From the NCBI GenBank assembly GCA_020630955.1, contig JAHDIE010000001.1:35911-99910 (forward strand): a stretch of 64,000 nucleotides of DNA. Direction: 5' to 3'. Numbering within the stretch: position 1 is the stretch's first letter; each line of letters starts with the position of its first letter. Of the stretch, positions 52,487-62,267 are shown piece by piece. Source of the stretch: Saprospiraceae bacterium. GTDB lineage: Bacteria; Bacteroidota; Bacteroidia; Chitinophagales; Saprospiraceae. The notes beneath the pieces were generated by a model. The model had not been told where the DNA came from. It saw only the letters and a list, made by a program, of their open reading frames with translations, and searched no databases. The translations under genes were made by a program, and so were the position numbers.

Positions 52487-53584
52487 TTAAAAATCTATGG
52501 TCATGGTAGCTCTGGTTGTATCCCATCCAAACAAAACATTTACTTTGTTGGCTTCAAGTTCTTCAAAACGGATTGATAATGCCTCTAAAACTTCTGAATC
52601 TTGTGTAACAGGAATAACAAATTTGTAAGCATCTTTTTCTTCATCTCTGTTTGCTGCTCCCCATGCTGGCATGTCTGTATTGAAAATGATTGTCCAGTTT
52701 TCTGCTGTTGGAATTGCATAAAGATTATATCTTCCTGACTTAACTGATTCTCCACCAATTTTCACATCTTGATATAAAGATATCTCTGTTGATTCATTGG
52801 CACCTAATCTCCAAACTTTATCATAAGCAACCAATGCACCAAAAATATCTCTGCCATTTTTCTGTGGTCTTCCATAAGTGATTTTTACTTTTGCTTGTGC
52901 TGCCTCTAACTCTTCTGGTTTTAGATAATTTCTAAATCTGGAATTGTCTGGATATTGCACCAAATCAGCAGGACTCACATCTTCATCGGGAAAGCTAACG
53001 ACATTAAAAGCAATGGGCACATTTACAGAAGTGTCATACCAAGAAATTACCATATGCACCAAATGATCATCAATCTCTCTAAATCCAATTGCTAAATGCT
53101 CTCTTAAGGAATTAGAGACAATAGTAGGAACTTCTATTCTTGCAACATCTTTAGAAAGATCTCTATTTTCTCCCCCCCAAATGCCTCTTTCAGATGAAAA
53201 ATGAATGGTCCAAGATTTTTCATTGACTGTAGCAAACATTGTGTATGTACCTCTGCCAATAGTTTTACCATTAATCTCAGCATCTTGATAAAAAATAACT
53301 TCAGTTGCTTCATTGGCACCAAGTCGCCACTCCTTACCATATGGAATCAAATCTCCGAAAATCTCCCTTCCCTTAACCGCTGGAGCAGAATAAGAAACTT
53401 TGATTTTTGGTCTTTTCGTTCGATCTTCGCCTTGCAAATAGTTTCGCCAAGCAGCATTGGCTGGGTAATAAGAAAATTGCAGAGGACTTTTGTCTAGTTT
53501 AGGCCATTTTGATTCTTCTTGAGCATTGAGGTCTTGATAACCTACACATGAAAGAAGTAGTAAAAAAGGAAAAATATATTTCAT
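52487..53584 (-). CDS. Exported protein with two tandem DUF2911 domains
   Basis: A 365-residue protein with a signal peptide (about 1-22, FLLLLSCVGYQDLNAQ; the Cys could also make it a lipoprotein). I chose the ATG at 53584 (MKYIFPF) over the longer frame. It has two tandem DUF2911 units. Each has KVSYSAPAVKGREIFGDLIPYG / KITYGRPQKNGRDIFGALVAY-like openings, then WRLGANEATE / WRLGANESTE, then GTYTMFATV / GRYNLYAIP. The duplicated unit is about 150 residues. Function is unknown; the domain is common in secreted Bacteroidota proteins. A terminator follows its stop. Confidence 0.88.
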   Translation of the reverse strand: MKYIFPFLLLLSCVGYQDLNAQEESKWPKLDKSPLQFSYYPANAAWRNYLQGEDRTKRPKIKVSYSAPAVKGREIFGDLIPYGKEWRLGANEATEVIFYQDAEINGKTIGRGTYTMFATVNEKSWTIHFSSERGIWGGENRDLSKDVARIEVPTIVSNSLREHLAIGFREIDDHLVHMVISWYDTSVNVPIAFNVVSFPDEDVSPADLVQYPDNSRFRNYLKPEELEAAQAKVKITYGRPQKNGRDIFGALVAYDKVWRLGANESTEISLYQDVKIGGESVKSGRYNLYAIPTAENWTIIFNTDMPAWGAANRDEEKDAYKFVIPVTQDSEVLEALSIRFEELEANKVNVLFGWDTTRATMTIDF

Positions 53585-53790
53585 TGTATTTATTGGTTTA
53601 ATGTACTGCAAAGTTAAAAAGAAATAGTTCTATGAATATATAACCACGGACAGTTGATAAACTTAAATACTTCTGACAATTACTATTTCTTGACCCTAGC
53701 GTTGCTAAGTTGATTCTTCACTTTATCCTTATTGCAGGCTCAAATGCCTCAATTGTCATAAGCAAACAAGATCATCTATTTCTAGTTAGC

Positions 53791-53798
53791 TATATTTG
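53791..53798 (+). promoter_or_regulatory. Bacteroidota -7 box (TATATTTG)
   Basis: An exact TAnnTTTG match 22 bases before the carboxypeptidase ATG at 53820. A -33 TTG element at the standard distance is not obvious. Confidence 0.45.
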
Positions 53799-53819
53799 TG
53801 CATCAAACACATACTTAAT

Positions 53820-56213
53820 ATGCATAAATATCTTTTGACACTCAGCATTCTTATGATTTCTAATTTTGCAATAGCACAAGCAACTCAAAAATATTCTAAA
53901 GTTAGAATCAACATGATCGGTCATGAACATAGTGAACTATCGAGCCTTGGCATCGAATGCGACCATGGCGAAATTGCACCAAAAAAATATATCATCAATG
54001 TTTATGATCAAGAAGAACTTAAACTTATTGAGGAAGCTGGATTTGAATATGAATTAATCATTGAAGATGTTGCATCATATTATAATTTGCATGGCACTGA
54101 TGACCATAAACACGTGGAGGCTAGTGCTAGAGAGGTTGAATGTTCTTTGGGTGAAAAAGAATATAATTTCGAGACTCCTGAAAATTATACTTTTGGGCCA
54201 ATGGGAGGCTACCTACCTTATGAACAAGCATTGGCAGAACTCGATAGAATGCATGAATTGTATCCAAACTTAATTACTGAGAGAAAAGTTATTGGAGATA
54301 TTGTCACCCATGAAGGACACAATCTATACTATTTGGTAATCTCTGATGACCCAGATAATATTATTGAAGAAGAACCACAAATATATTATACAGCATTGCA
54401 TCATGCAAGAGAACCAAACTCTCTCTCTCAATTAATTTTCTACATGTGGTACCTCTTGGAAAATTACGAGACCAATTCTGAGGTTAAATATCTTGTAGAC
54501 AATGTAGCCATGTTTTTTCAACCCATCGTAAATCCTGATGGCTACATATTTAATGAGATCACCAATCCCAATGGTGGCGGATTTTGGAGAAAAAATAGAT
54601 ATGCAAATCAAAACGGAGAAAAAGTCGGCGTAGACTTAAATAGAAATTATGGTTTTGAATGGGGATTCGATAATCAAGGGTCATCACCTAATGAAGATTC
54701 TCAAACTTACAGAGGTGAATCTGCTTTTTCTGAACCAGAAACTCAAGCGACAAGAAAACTTTGCATGGATAATAATTTTCAAATATCCTTAAACTATCAC
54801 ACCTTTGGCAACTTATTAATACACCCTTGGGGATATTCTGATCAACCAACCGATGAGGATTCAGTGTTTAAGTCGTTGGGTAGAACCATGATTGAGGATA
54901 ATGATTTTGTATTGGGAACTGGAACAGAGACTGTTGGATACATTGTCAATGGCGATAGCGATGATTATATGTACGGAGAACAAATTGAAAAAAATAAGAG
55001 TTACACTTTTACCCCCGAAGTGGGTCCTTCATTCTGGCCAAGCCAAGACAGAATTGATTATTTTAATAAATCAACGATGAGGATGAACTTAAATGCCGCT
55101 CATCAACTTTTAAGCTTTGCCTACGCCAAAGAAATTGCAGCTGTAAATATACTTACTACCCAACAAGGAACATTGATGTTTGAATTGGAAAAGAGTGGTC
55201 TAAAAGATGGCTTAATCGGTTTTTCAGTAATGAGTGATACACCAGGGGTTAGCCTTTCGGCAAATGAATACCCTAACCTCAGTATGACCATTGGTGAAAC
55301 AAGAGAATTTGAAATTACTTATAACATAGATCCTGATTTTACAGGAACACAAATTGATTTCAAAATTCTTATTGACAATGGCAATTATGTCCATGAGAAA
55401 ACAATTACGAAAGATTTTGATAACAACATCGGTGTCCCTAATGAAGTCTTTTCGGACCCCATTGAATCGCTAGATAATTTTACTTTCTTTGGTGAATGGG
55501 GTTTGTCTCAGAATGAATATGTTTCTGCACCTTATTCGGTAACAGATTCTCCAAACGGCCCCTATCAAAATGCAAGTTATAGCGAAATTATTATCAACGA
55601 TAATTTTGATCTAAGCAATACCACTAATGCAAACTTGAAGTTTCATACAAAATTTGAAATTGAAAATGATTATGATTTTGTACAACTTCAGATATCCACT
55701 GACGGTATTGATTTCAATCCGATCTGTGGACAATACACCAACCCTGGATCCAATGATCAAGTAGAGAACGGGGACCCCGTTTATGATAACACCCAAAACG
55801 ATTGGGTTCTAGAGACCATTTGTCTTGATGAATATGTTGGAAATGAAGCAATCGTTATAAAGTTTGTTTTCCAATCAGATAATTTTGTTACCGGTGATGG
55901 ATTTTATTTTGACAACCTTGTTCTTGAAACTTTTGATGGAGAAGAAGTTGCTATTACAGAAATTCCTGCAAATGTCATATCTATTATGCCAAACCCAACG
56001 AATGACTTCATACAACTTATGATGGACCCACAATATTTCAAAGACAACATGAGCTTTGAATTGTTTGATATGGTAGGTAAAAAATTAATTGGTGGTCAAG
56101 TTATGCACCCAAATCAAAAAATCGACATCTCTCAGTTTAATCCAGGGACTTATAGTATATTATTTAAAGTTGAGAATACAATATTCACCACTGCTAAAAT
56201 AATCAAGAAATAA
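53820..56213 (+). CDS. Secreted M14 zinc carboxypeptidase with T9SS sorting tail
   Basis: A 797-residue protein. I chose the ATG at 53820 (MHKYLLTLSIL) because the longer frame begins with a GTG and has no signal. After the signal peptide (about 1-20) and a prodomain, the M14 domain holds the zinc ligands HxxE (His195, Glu198 in HHAREPN), the substrate-binding IVNPDGYIFNEI and VDLNRNYGFEW, the third ligand His in LNYHTFGN, and catalytic Glu in YTFTPEVG. A P/galactose-binding-like sandwich follows, then a type A sorting tail (ISIMPNPTNDFIQL). It removes C-terminal residues from peptides outside the cell. A 26-pair hairpin ends the gene. Confidence 0.94.
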   Translation: MHKYLLTLSILMISNFAIAQATQKYSKVRINMIGHEHSELSSLGIECDHGEIAPKKYIINVYDQEELKLIEEAGFEYELIIEDVASYYNLHGTDDHKHVEASAREVECSLGEKEYNFETPENYTFGPMGGYLPYEQALAELDRMHELYPNLITERKVIGDIVTHEGHNLYYLVISDDPDNIIEEEPQIYYTALHHAREPNSLSQLIFYMWYLLENYETNSEVKYLVDNVAMFFQPIVNPDGYIFNEITNPNGGGFWRKNRYANQNGEKVGVDLNRNYGFEWGFDNQGSSPNEDSQTYRGESAFSEPETQATRKLCMDNNFQISLNYHTFGNLLIHPWGYSDQPTDEDSVFKSLGRTMIEDNDFVLGTGTETVGYIVNGDSDDYMYGEQIEKNKSYTFTPEVGPSFWPSQDRIDYFNKSTMRMNLNAAHQLLSFAYAKEIAAVNILTTQQGTLMFELEKSGLKDGLIGFSVMSDTPGVSLSANEYPNLSMTIGETREFEITYNIDPDFTGTQIDFKILIDNGNYVHEKTITKDFDNNIGVPNEVFSDPIESLDNFTFFGEWGLSQNEYVSAPYSVTDSPNGPYQNASYSEIIINDNFDLSNTTNANLKFHTKFEIENDYDFVQLQISTDGIDFNPICGQYTNPGSNDQVENGDPVYDNTQNDWVLETICLDEYVGNEAIVIKFVFQSDNFVTGDGFYFDNLVLETFDGEEVAITEIPANVISIMPNPTNDFIQLMMDPQYFKDNMSFELFDMVGKKLIGGQVMHPNQKIDISQFNPGTYSILFKVENTIFTTAKIIKK

Positions 56214-56223
56214 ATAACAAATT

Positions 56224-56279
56224 CTATTTTAAATAATAAGTCTCGCAAGTAATCTTGCGAGACTTATTATTTAAAATAG
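56224..56279. terminator. 26-pair perfect hairpin between convergent genes
   Basis: Left arm 56224-56249 and right arm 56254-56279 are exact reverse complements, with core GTCTCGCAAG, separated by a TAAT loop. A/T-rich flanks suit termination in both directions between the carboxypeptidase and the convergent S74 gene. Confidence 0.88.
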
Positions 56280-56297
56280 GTTTATATAATTGTCGAA

Positions 56298-57422
56298 CTA
56301 TTTATTCTCTGCAACAGAAGCATTTTGATTCAAATTACCAGTGCTCGAAATCATTGCCTCAAGTGCATCTAGGCGAGCACTTAATTGATCATATTCTTTT
56401 AGATTATCAGCTATAACTGCATCCTTCTTTTCAATTTTGTCATTGAGCTCATGAATTGCAGAAATTAGGAATGGAATAATTTCAACATAATTGACTGCTT
56501 TCAAATTAGTATCACTCCCATCCATTGACTCAAACTTGCCATTATTACTAACCAAGCCTGGTATGATATCCTCAACTTCTTGTGCAATAAGGCCAAATTG
56601 AGTGTCAGTACTCAACTTTAATGCTGGATATTCCTCAGTTTTAAATTTATAGGAAACTGGACTCATTTCCAAGACTTTCTCTAAAGCATCAGAAATATCT
56701 TCGATATCTTTCTTTACTCTTTGGTCAGATAGACCTAAATGTTGGCCAGAAACATATATATCTCCAGATACACCGATATCACCAACAACTTCTAGCTTAT
56801 AATCCGGAGATGTTGTACCCAAGCCTAGATCTCCATCGTTTTGAAGTGTAAATATATTAGAAGATCCTGCCTCTGTACTTGTATTTGTATAAGAGTTCAT
56901 GATCAAAACTGTACCTCCACCTGTGGTTGCATACCCAAATCCATTCCCTGTCGGAAACCCAAACTTAAGGTTTCCAACATTTGAGTTAAAGAGCGCATCC
57001 CCATTAACATGAAGTGGATTCAATGGATCATTTGTACCAATTCCTACTTCGCCTGATTGCTTAATGGACATTGCCACACCATCTGTATAATCGTCATTGT
57101 TATCAAAAAATAACTTGTCTTGACCATAATTGTATAACATGTAATACCTAAGTGAATCTAATCCACCTCCAGTTTGTCCAGGTGTTTGCCATCTAATACC
57201 ATTTTTGTCTATTGTATTACTTAGACCTCCAGTCCAAGTATTATTAAAATATAAATATCTAGTTCCCGAATTATTAATTGATGTGTTTCCATTTATGGTC
57301 AATGCTTCTTCTGGACTGCTATTTTTTACTCCAACATTCCCATTGTTTGTATCTACTGTAAGTTGTGCATTTAAGTTTATTGAAAAAAATATTACAGATG
57401 TAATAAATATGATATTTTTCAT
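56298..57422 (-). CDS. Secreted protein with S74 (tail-fibre) chaperone domain
   Basis: A 374-residue protein with a signal peptide (about 1-19, INLNA|Q). The body has fibre-type blocks (GNVGVKNSSPEEALTING, GEVGIGTNDPLNPLHVNG, GDLGLGTTSPDYKLEVVG). From about residue 230 it has a Peptidase_S74 domain (LSDQRVKKDIEDI ... FGLIAQEVEDIIPGLV), ending with a coiled coil. It is a smaller relative of the protein at 19454. The Ser at the predicted self-cleavage site is retained (LSDQR). It is 17 bases downstream of the M43 protease gene and probably in the same transcript. Confidence 0.85.
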   Translation of the reverse strand: MKNIIFITSVIFFSINLNAQLTVDTNNGNVGVKNSSPEEALTINGNTSINNSGTRYLYFNNTWTGGLSNTIDKNGIRWQTPGQTGGGLDSLRYYMLYNYGQDKLFFDNNDDYTDGVAMSIKQSGEVGIGTNDPLNPLHVNGDALFNSNVGNLKFGFPTGNGFGYATTGGGTVLIMNSYTNTSTEAGSSNIFTLQNDGDLGLGTTSPDYKLEVVGDIGVSGDIYVSGQHLGLSDQRVKKDIEDISDALEKVLEMSPVSYKFKTEEYPALKLSTDTQFGLIAQEVEDIIPGLVSNNGKFESMDGSDTNLKAVNYVEIIPFLISAIHELNDKIEKKDAVIADNLKEYDQLSARLDALEAMISSTGNLNQNASVAENK

Positions 57423-57439
57423 GATTGTTTTTTTAGGGT

Positions 57440-58966
57440 TTAATTAATTGATCTATCTCGTTTCACCATTTCATTAAATTCCAATTTTTCTTTTGGAGAC
57501 ATTGCTCTTTGTTTGTTATTCTGACTAGACTGGTAAAGTTGAGTATTTCGATCTCGTTTCACCATTTCATTTATTTCTTTTATTTCTTCAGGGGTAAATG
57601 ATCTCCTTTGTGGCAAATGTATCTGCTCGGATTCAGGTCTTCTATCTTTTTCAATCATTTGAGACTCAAAAGATCTCTGTTGATCATCATCTTCACTTGT
57701 GAAAGTATCCGGACATAATCCAAAAGCTACAAATAAAGCCCCTCCATAAAAAACGTCAAATCCATAATTTAAAGTCACCTTGCTGCCTGCCCTTAATTCA
57801 ACATTGCTGGCAGAAGAAACAGTAGTAGTCGCGCTAGTTGTAAGTGTCACATCTGCATAGTAATTCCCATCAAGCGCTCCTGATATCACCACATCATCTT
57901 GACATGGTGTCCCACAGGTTGCTGTCAATAAGCCAGATCGGCTTCCATTCAGGGTTGCGATCATTCTGTCTTTTTGTCCAAGGGTGAATAGATTCATACA
58001 TTCATCATCAGAATAATCCATATAATTCATAAACATATCCGGTAAATCTCCAGCTCCATCATCACATGAATCTGGGCCTGGGTAAGTACATGGAGAACCT
58101 GTATAATTTGGTCCATCATGTGTTGGAGTATCGGCAACAAGATCAGAACCACAACCTGCACCTGCAAAAACATGATAGACATCCAAATAATGTCCAACCT
58201 CATGAGTTCCGGTTCTACCAATTGCAAAATCACCTCCAGCCGGATTAGGCATATCAATTGATCCTACAGTTGTTGAAAGCAAAACAACACCATCTGTGTT
58301 CGCGGCCATCCCAGGAAACTGTGCATAACCAAGAATACCACCTTGACAATCTGGATCTAATTTTTCAATTTTTTTAGTGGTCCAAATGTTTAAGATGTCA
58401 ATATCATCCCAAATGGTTGGAATCTTAATATTATTATCAATATAACTTTGGGTCCAACAGTCTGATTCGCTGACACCACTCAATGTTGAAATATTGATCC
58501 TATTTATGCCCGAATGGGCATTTCCGGATTCGTCTACTGCGGTTAGACAAAATTCGATTTCACAATCCGCAGCAACAGAGGTGAAATCACTAGGGGTATT
58601 CCCAGCATCGCTGTTCATTCTTCTGAAGTCATCCGTCATTTGATCTAATTGAGCATACAACAAATCATCCGAAATATTCTCACCAGAACCAACAGGATCT
58701 CCATTGTGTATTACATGATACACTACAGGAATAATTATTATACCATCAACGACATCTCGATTGGCAATAATTTCCTGCATTTTCTTTTCGATTTCCTCCC
58801 TCTTAAGTTTGTATTCGGGATTGTCTCGAAGCATTTGTTCATAATGTTCATCTGAGTTGCAGCGAATGATTTGGTCTTCCTCAAAGTTTGGTTGTTCTTT
58901 TTGATTTTGTCCATAACATGAGCCGCCCAGAAAAATCACAAAACAAATAATTTGAATTGTTTTCAT
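57440..58966 (-). CDS. Secreted M43-family zinc metalloprotease
   Basis: A 508-residue protein with a signal peptide (about 1-19). The zinc site is HEVGHYLDVYH, the metzincin HExxHxx(G)xxH pattern with Asp in place of Gly, a variation I believe also occurs in M43B enzymes. The Met-turn is in FMNYMDYSDDECMNLFT. The domain FRRMNSDAGNTPSDF ... CWTQSYIDN is typical M43 (pappalysin-like). After about residue 370 comes a small beta domain (VELRAGSKVTLNYGFDV), then an Arg/Gln-rich tail with near-repeats (NEMVKRDR twice and QMIEKDR once) instead of a recognisable T9SS tail. It degrades extracellular protein; its substrate is unknown. Confidence 0.92.
   Translation of the reverse strand: MKTIQIICFVIFLGGSCYGQNQKEQPNFEEDQIIRCNSDEHYEQMLRDNPEYKLKREEIEKKMQEIIANRDVVDGIIIIPVVYHVIHNGDPVGSGENISDDLLYAQLDQMTDDFRRMNSDAGNTPSDFTSVAADCEIEFCLTAVDESGNAHSGINRINISTLSGVSESDCWTQSYIDNNIKIPTIWDDIDILNIWTTKKIEKLDPDCQGGILGYAQFPGMAANTDGVVLLSTTVGSIDMPNPAGGDFAIGRTGTHEVGHYLDVYHVFAGAGCGSDLVADTPTHDGPNYTGSPCTYPGPDSCDDGAGDLPDMFMNYMDYSDDECMNLFTLGQKDRMIATLNGSRSGLLTATCGTPCQDDVVISGALDGNYYADVTLTTSATTTVSSASNVELRAGSKVTLNYGFDVFYGGALFVAFGLCPDTFTSEDDDQQRSFESQMIEKDRRPESEQIHLPQRRSFTPEEIKEINEMVKRDRNTQLYQSSQNNKQRAMSPKEKLEFNEMVKRDRSIN
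57455..57571 (-). repeat. Direct repeats encoding NEMVKRDR in the M43 protease tail
   Basis: A 21-base sequence at 57455-57475 recurs exactly at 57551-57571, 96 bases (32 codons) apart, keeping the frame. A third, diverged copy (QMIEKDR) lies near 57640-57665. Confidence 0.8.
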
Positions 58967-59253
58967 AAGATTTTTTTAGGTTACAAATAATACAAAGCCC
59001 TAATGGTCTGAATAGATACCATCGGATATTATTATCTAGTATGTATGATTAGTAAAGTAAATCTATAGAAGCGGATTGGAATTAGATTTACGTTTTAAAG
59101 ATAAAAAAAATAATATAATGTAGAAAACAGAAAACAATTAATGAATCTTCAATAATTTCTATTTGTTCAATAATTTAACGACCATTTAAACATTTGTTCA
59201 ACTTATTTTAGTTTTCAATCAATCGCTTAAATATCAGTTTCGAGCTTGGGTAT
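58967..59253. other. Gene-free interval, about 290 bases
   Basis: Between the M43 gene and the csp terminator, where the M43 promoter must lie. Very AT-rich; I see no gene, RNA or repeat. Confidence 0.55.
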
Positions 59254-59280
59254 AAAAAAAGCCCACCATTTCTGATGGGC
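59254..59280 (-). terminator. Rho-independent terminator of the cold-shock gene
   Basis: Read on the minus strand: an 8-pair stem (GCCCATCA / TGGTGGGC with one U.G) closing a GAAA tetraloop, followed by seven Us. It starts 27 bases past the csp stop. Confidence 0.88.
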
Positions 59281-59306
59281 TGTACAATTTTATATTAAAA
59301 GAGTAA

Positions 59307-59498
59307 TTAAATTCTCTTAACATTTACTGCGTTTAATCCTTTTTGTCCTTCTTCAACATCATAGCTTACTTTATCACCTTCAGCTATTTCATCAATTAAT
59401 CCATTTACATGGACAAAAATATCTTTCGTCGAATCATCTGGAACTATGAATCCATATCCTTTTGATTCATTGAAAAATTTTACTGTACCGTTACTCAT
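59307..59498 (-). CDS. Cold-shock (CspA-family) RNA chaperone
   Basis: A 63-residue single-domain nucleic-acid-binding protein. RNP1 (KGYGFIVPDD) and RNP2 (DIFVHVNGL) are clear, and the C-terminus GLNAVNVKRI is the family's usual end. I chose the ATG at 59498 (MSNGTVKFFN); the longer frame adds a hydrophobic leader not seen in the family. It melts RNA secondary structure; the Csp family includes constitutive and cold-induced members. A GAAA-loop terminator follows. Confidence 0.96.
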   Translation of the reverse strand: MSNGTVKFFNESKGYGFIVPDDSTKDIFVHVNGLIDEIAEGDKVSYDVEEGQKGLNAVNVKRI

Positions 59499-59660
59499 TT
59501 GTATTATATAAAAATTTAAAAAAAACAAATATATGCTTTTATTATTTGTGATGTTCAAAAGAACAGCAAGAATGAGCATAAGAATGCAAATTGCTTTATT
59601 CTTTATTAAGAATTTAACGTTTAGCCCTTATTTTTTCCAATAAATAGACAAAATATCCTT

Positions 59661-62018
59661 CTAATAACACCCGATTGGCGATCCAGGAGGCAGTATTGGT
59701 AATTCTGGTAATTTATAGCTGTCTGGCGAATCCTTAAACTTTTTGGCAATATCTTGCAAATACATCACATGAGCTTTCTGCTTTACACTGCCCAAAAGTC
59801 TCATAGAAGTATCCAATTGATTTAGTTGATAATAAGCGGCTGCAGCGACATTTTTACTCGCCTTTGGATTGGTTGTCAACTTTAACAAGTGTATATAAAC
59901 TAACTTTTCCATCATTAGTCTATAATCTTCATCTACACTGGTTTGAGAAGATATATGATTGACAATGATAGAAAGATATGCCCCTAAGGTCCAGTTATCC
60001 TTTTCTTGCATTTCAATTCTAGCTAACCTTTGTGGATCTAACAAGAACTTCAAACTATTGTTTGCAGATGCTTCTGCTGCAGCCAAAGGATCGAAAAGCG
60101 GTCCTGTATTCCCATTGAATGTTTCACGATCCCTAGGATATCCAAAAGCAGGAGGTGGAATTAATGCTAGTATGTGTTCAGGGATTTGCAAAAACTCAAT
60201 ATCCAATGTAGTCAATATGGCATCCAGTGCCTTTCTTTGTTCATTCAAATTTACGGGAGTGATAGAATTTATTTTTCTTCCTGTATTAATAGAATATGAA
60301 TAATTTGCTCCTCCAATCATTTTTGAAGTTGCATCTACTTGATAGCGGTGCATCAAATAGACTGGAACTAAAACTTTTTCTAATTCAGAATCAGGTGTTC
60401 CTTTTTTTATAGAATTTGCGCCTAGGTTCTGAAGTGACTTTTTTCTAAGTTCATTCAATCTAAGTAATTCTTCGTAAGGTTTCTTCCCATTATCCCAAAG
60501 GTGAGCAGATGGATGCAATCCACCGATTGGTCTGGCATCTTGATCAGTAACAAAAAGCATCCCTTCTTGATGATTTTTTTGAATCAAACTTTCAAGGAAT
60601 TCAGATTCATTTTTATCAGAATAAGCATAGCCATAGGTAATAGATCGTTTGTCCCATTCTCCTATTCCAATATCATAGGTTTCATCAAAAATTAATTCAC
60701 CATCTGTGTTGACAGAAATCAAGGGATGTGGATAATCCATCACTGAGGCTCGATCATTATATGAGGATGCAAAGTTGTGAGCTAGTCCAATAGTATGCCC
60801 TACTTCATGTGCAGAAAGCTGTCTTAATCTTGCCAATGCCATATCAAGCATCCTAGGATCGTCTACCCCATCCTTGTAATTAGAAATTATACCTTGAGCT
60901 ATCATATAATCTTGCCTAACCCTTAGCGATCCCAAAGAAACATGTCCCTTAATAATCTCACCCGTTCGAGGATCCGTTACAGACGAACCATAAGACCATC
61001 CCCTTGTAGATCTGTGCACCCATTGTATCATATTGTATCGTACGTCTAAGGGATGAGCACCTTTCGGCAAATCTTTTACCTGAAAAGCATTGACAAATCC
61101 TGCAGCTTCAAATGCTTCGTTCCACCAACTTGCACCTTCGATCAGTGCTGAACGAACAGGCTCGGGACAACCAGGATCAATATAATATATTATAGGTTCT
61201 ACAGCTTCGCTTGCAGCAATTCCGGGATTCTTCTTTTCTAGGCGATGTCTGGTAATCCATCTCTGCATCATGTCATCGCCAATTGGGTTTGCATAATCAT
61301 AAAAACCAATAAAATTAAATCCAGATTCAGGATGAAACATTCTCGGCTTATAATTATTATCTGGAAGCTCAACAAAAGAATGATGCATCCTTACCGTTAC
61401 CAAGGAAGCTGTAGGGGTTACGCTTCTTATCTCACTTGCTTTACCATCCCCTTCAAAAGTAATAATGGCTTCAAACTCTGTATTCTTTGGAAAATTAAGA
61501 AGACCTTCTTTATAAATAGCGGATTTGGTTTTGTCTAACTTATAATTGCCTTGCTTGGTTTGTGCAAGTCTTTTGCTCACACCATGGGCATCTCTAATCA
61601 GAAACTTCTCCATGTTGACTTTATAAACAGACCCATTTTTTTCTTTGATATCAAACCCCCAAATTACTGATTTGGCGAAAGCCTCCTCAATAGACTGTAC
61701 TTCCGCTTCATTTTCACTAAGACCTCTGTATTTGGTATTGGCTTGCACCAATAGCAACTTTTTCCCTGACTGATAAAAGTAAACCAGTTTTTCATCAGAC
61801 AACTGACCTCTGTCTAAGCCAATATCATTGGAACCCACCCCAGCAGCAAGACTGGAGACATATAGAAACTCTTCACCCAATCTGTTTTCTGGTATTTCAA
61901 GTATGAGTTCTCCAGCTTCATCAGACCAACTAAAATTATAGAATCCATTTTGGCTTTGCGCGTTTGCAAAACCAATAGCAGAAAATAAAAGGAAAAAGAT
62001 TAACATTGGGTGCTTCAT
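59661..62018 (-). CDS. Large secreted zinc metalloprotease (DUF5117/DUF5118 type)
   Basis: A 785-residue exported protein with a signal peptide (about 1-20, FANA|Q). The zinc site is HEVGHTIGLAHNF in RLRQLSAHEVGHTIGLAHN, a full HExGHxxGxxHN motif, followed by SVMDYPHPL as the Met-turn. The N-terminal part shows DUF5118/DUF5117 features (GEEFLYVSSLAAG-like LGEEFLYVSSLAAGVGSNDIG, VVRMHHSFVELPDNNYKPR-like). The C-terminal half is helical. It is found widely in Bacteroidota; it is presumed to degrade extracellular proteins, and its substrate is unknown. It stands alone between the csp gene and the vWA gene. Confidence 0.9.
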   Translation of the reverse strand: MKHPMLIFFLLFSAIGFANAQSQNGFYNFSWSDEAGELILEIPENRLGEEFLYVSSLAAGVGSNDIGLDRGQLSDEKLVYFYQSGKKLLLVQANTKYRGLSENEAEVQSIEEAFAKSVIWGFDIKEKNGSVYKVNMEKFLIRDAHGVSKRLAQTKQGNYKLDKTKSAIYKEGLLNFPKNTEFEAIITFEGDGKASEIRSVTPTASLVTVRMHHSFVELPDNNYKPRMFHPESGFNFIGFYDYANPIGDDMMQRWITRHRLEKKNPGIAASEAVEPIIYYIDPGCPEPVRSALIEGASWWNEAFEAAGFVNAFQVKDLPKGAHPLDVRYNMIQWVHRSTRGWSYGSSVTDPRTGEIIKGHVSLGSLRVRQDYMIAQGIISNYKDGVDDPRMLDMALARLRQLSAHEVGHTIGLAHNFASSYNDRASVMDYPHPLISVNTDGELIFDETYDIGIGEWDKRSITYGYAYSDKNESEFLESLIQKNHQEGMLFVTDQDARPIGGLHPSAHLWDNGKKPYEELLRLNELRKKSLQNLGANSIKKGTPDSELEKVLVPVYLMHRYQVDATSKMIGGANYSYSINTGRKINSITPVNLNEQRKALDAILTTLDIEFLQIPEHILALIPPPAFGYPRDRETFNGNTGPLFDPLAAAEASANNSLKFLLDPQRLARIEMQEKDNWTLGAYLSIIVNHISSQTSVDEDYRLMMEKLVYIHLLKLTTNPKASKNVAAAAYYQLNQLDTSMRLLGSVKQKAHVMYLQDIAKKFKDSPDSYKLPELPILPPGSPIGCY

Positions 62019-62267
62019 GGCTGTTTTAGACTGTTTGATTTGTAAAGGTAAAATAATTTTGAAATGATAATTATAGAATCATACAGGCTTTCTCAGCAAA
62101 TTTCTGGGCAACCAAAAAAATGGCAAATAAGAATCTAGTCGCCTAAACTATACCATTAAATATCCTAATAGATCCTTGGAGACTAAAATAAAAAATCGCA
62201 ATTCAGATCATTAAGTACTTTAAGCTACTGAGCCATCTATACAGTAATAAATCAAACTTAAAGAACT

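Noticed and set aside
52274-52509. Short open frames after tRNA-His on both strands
   Set aside because: Overlap each other and the terminator hairpin; no recognisable family or start signal.
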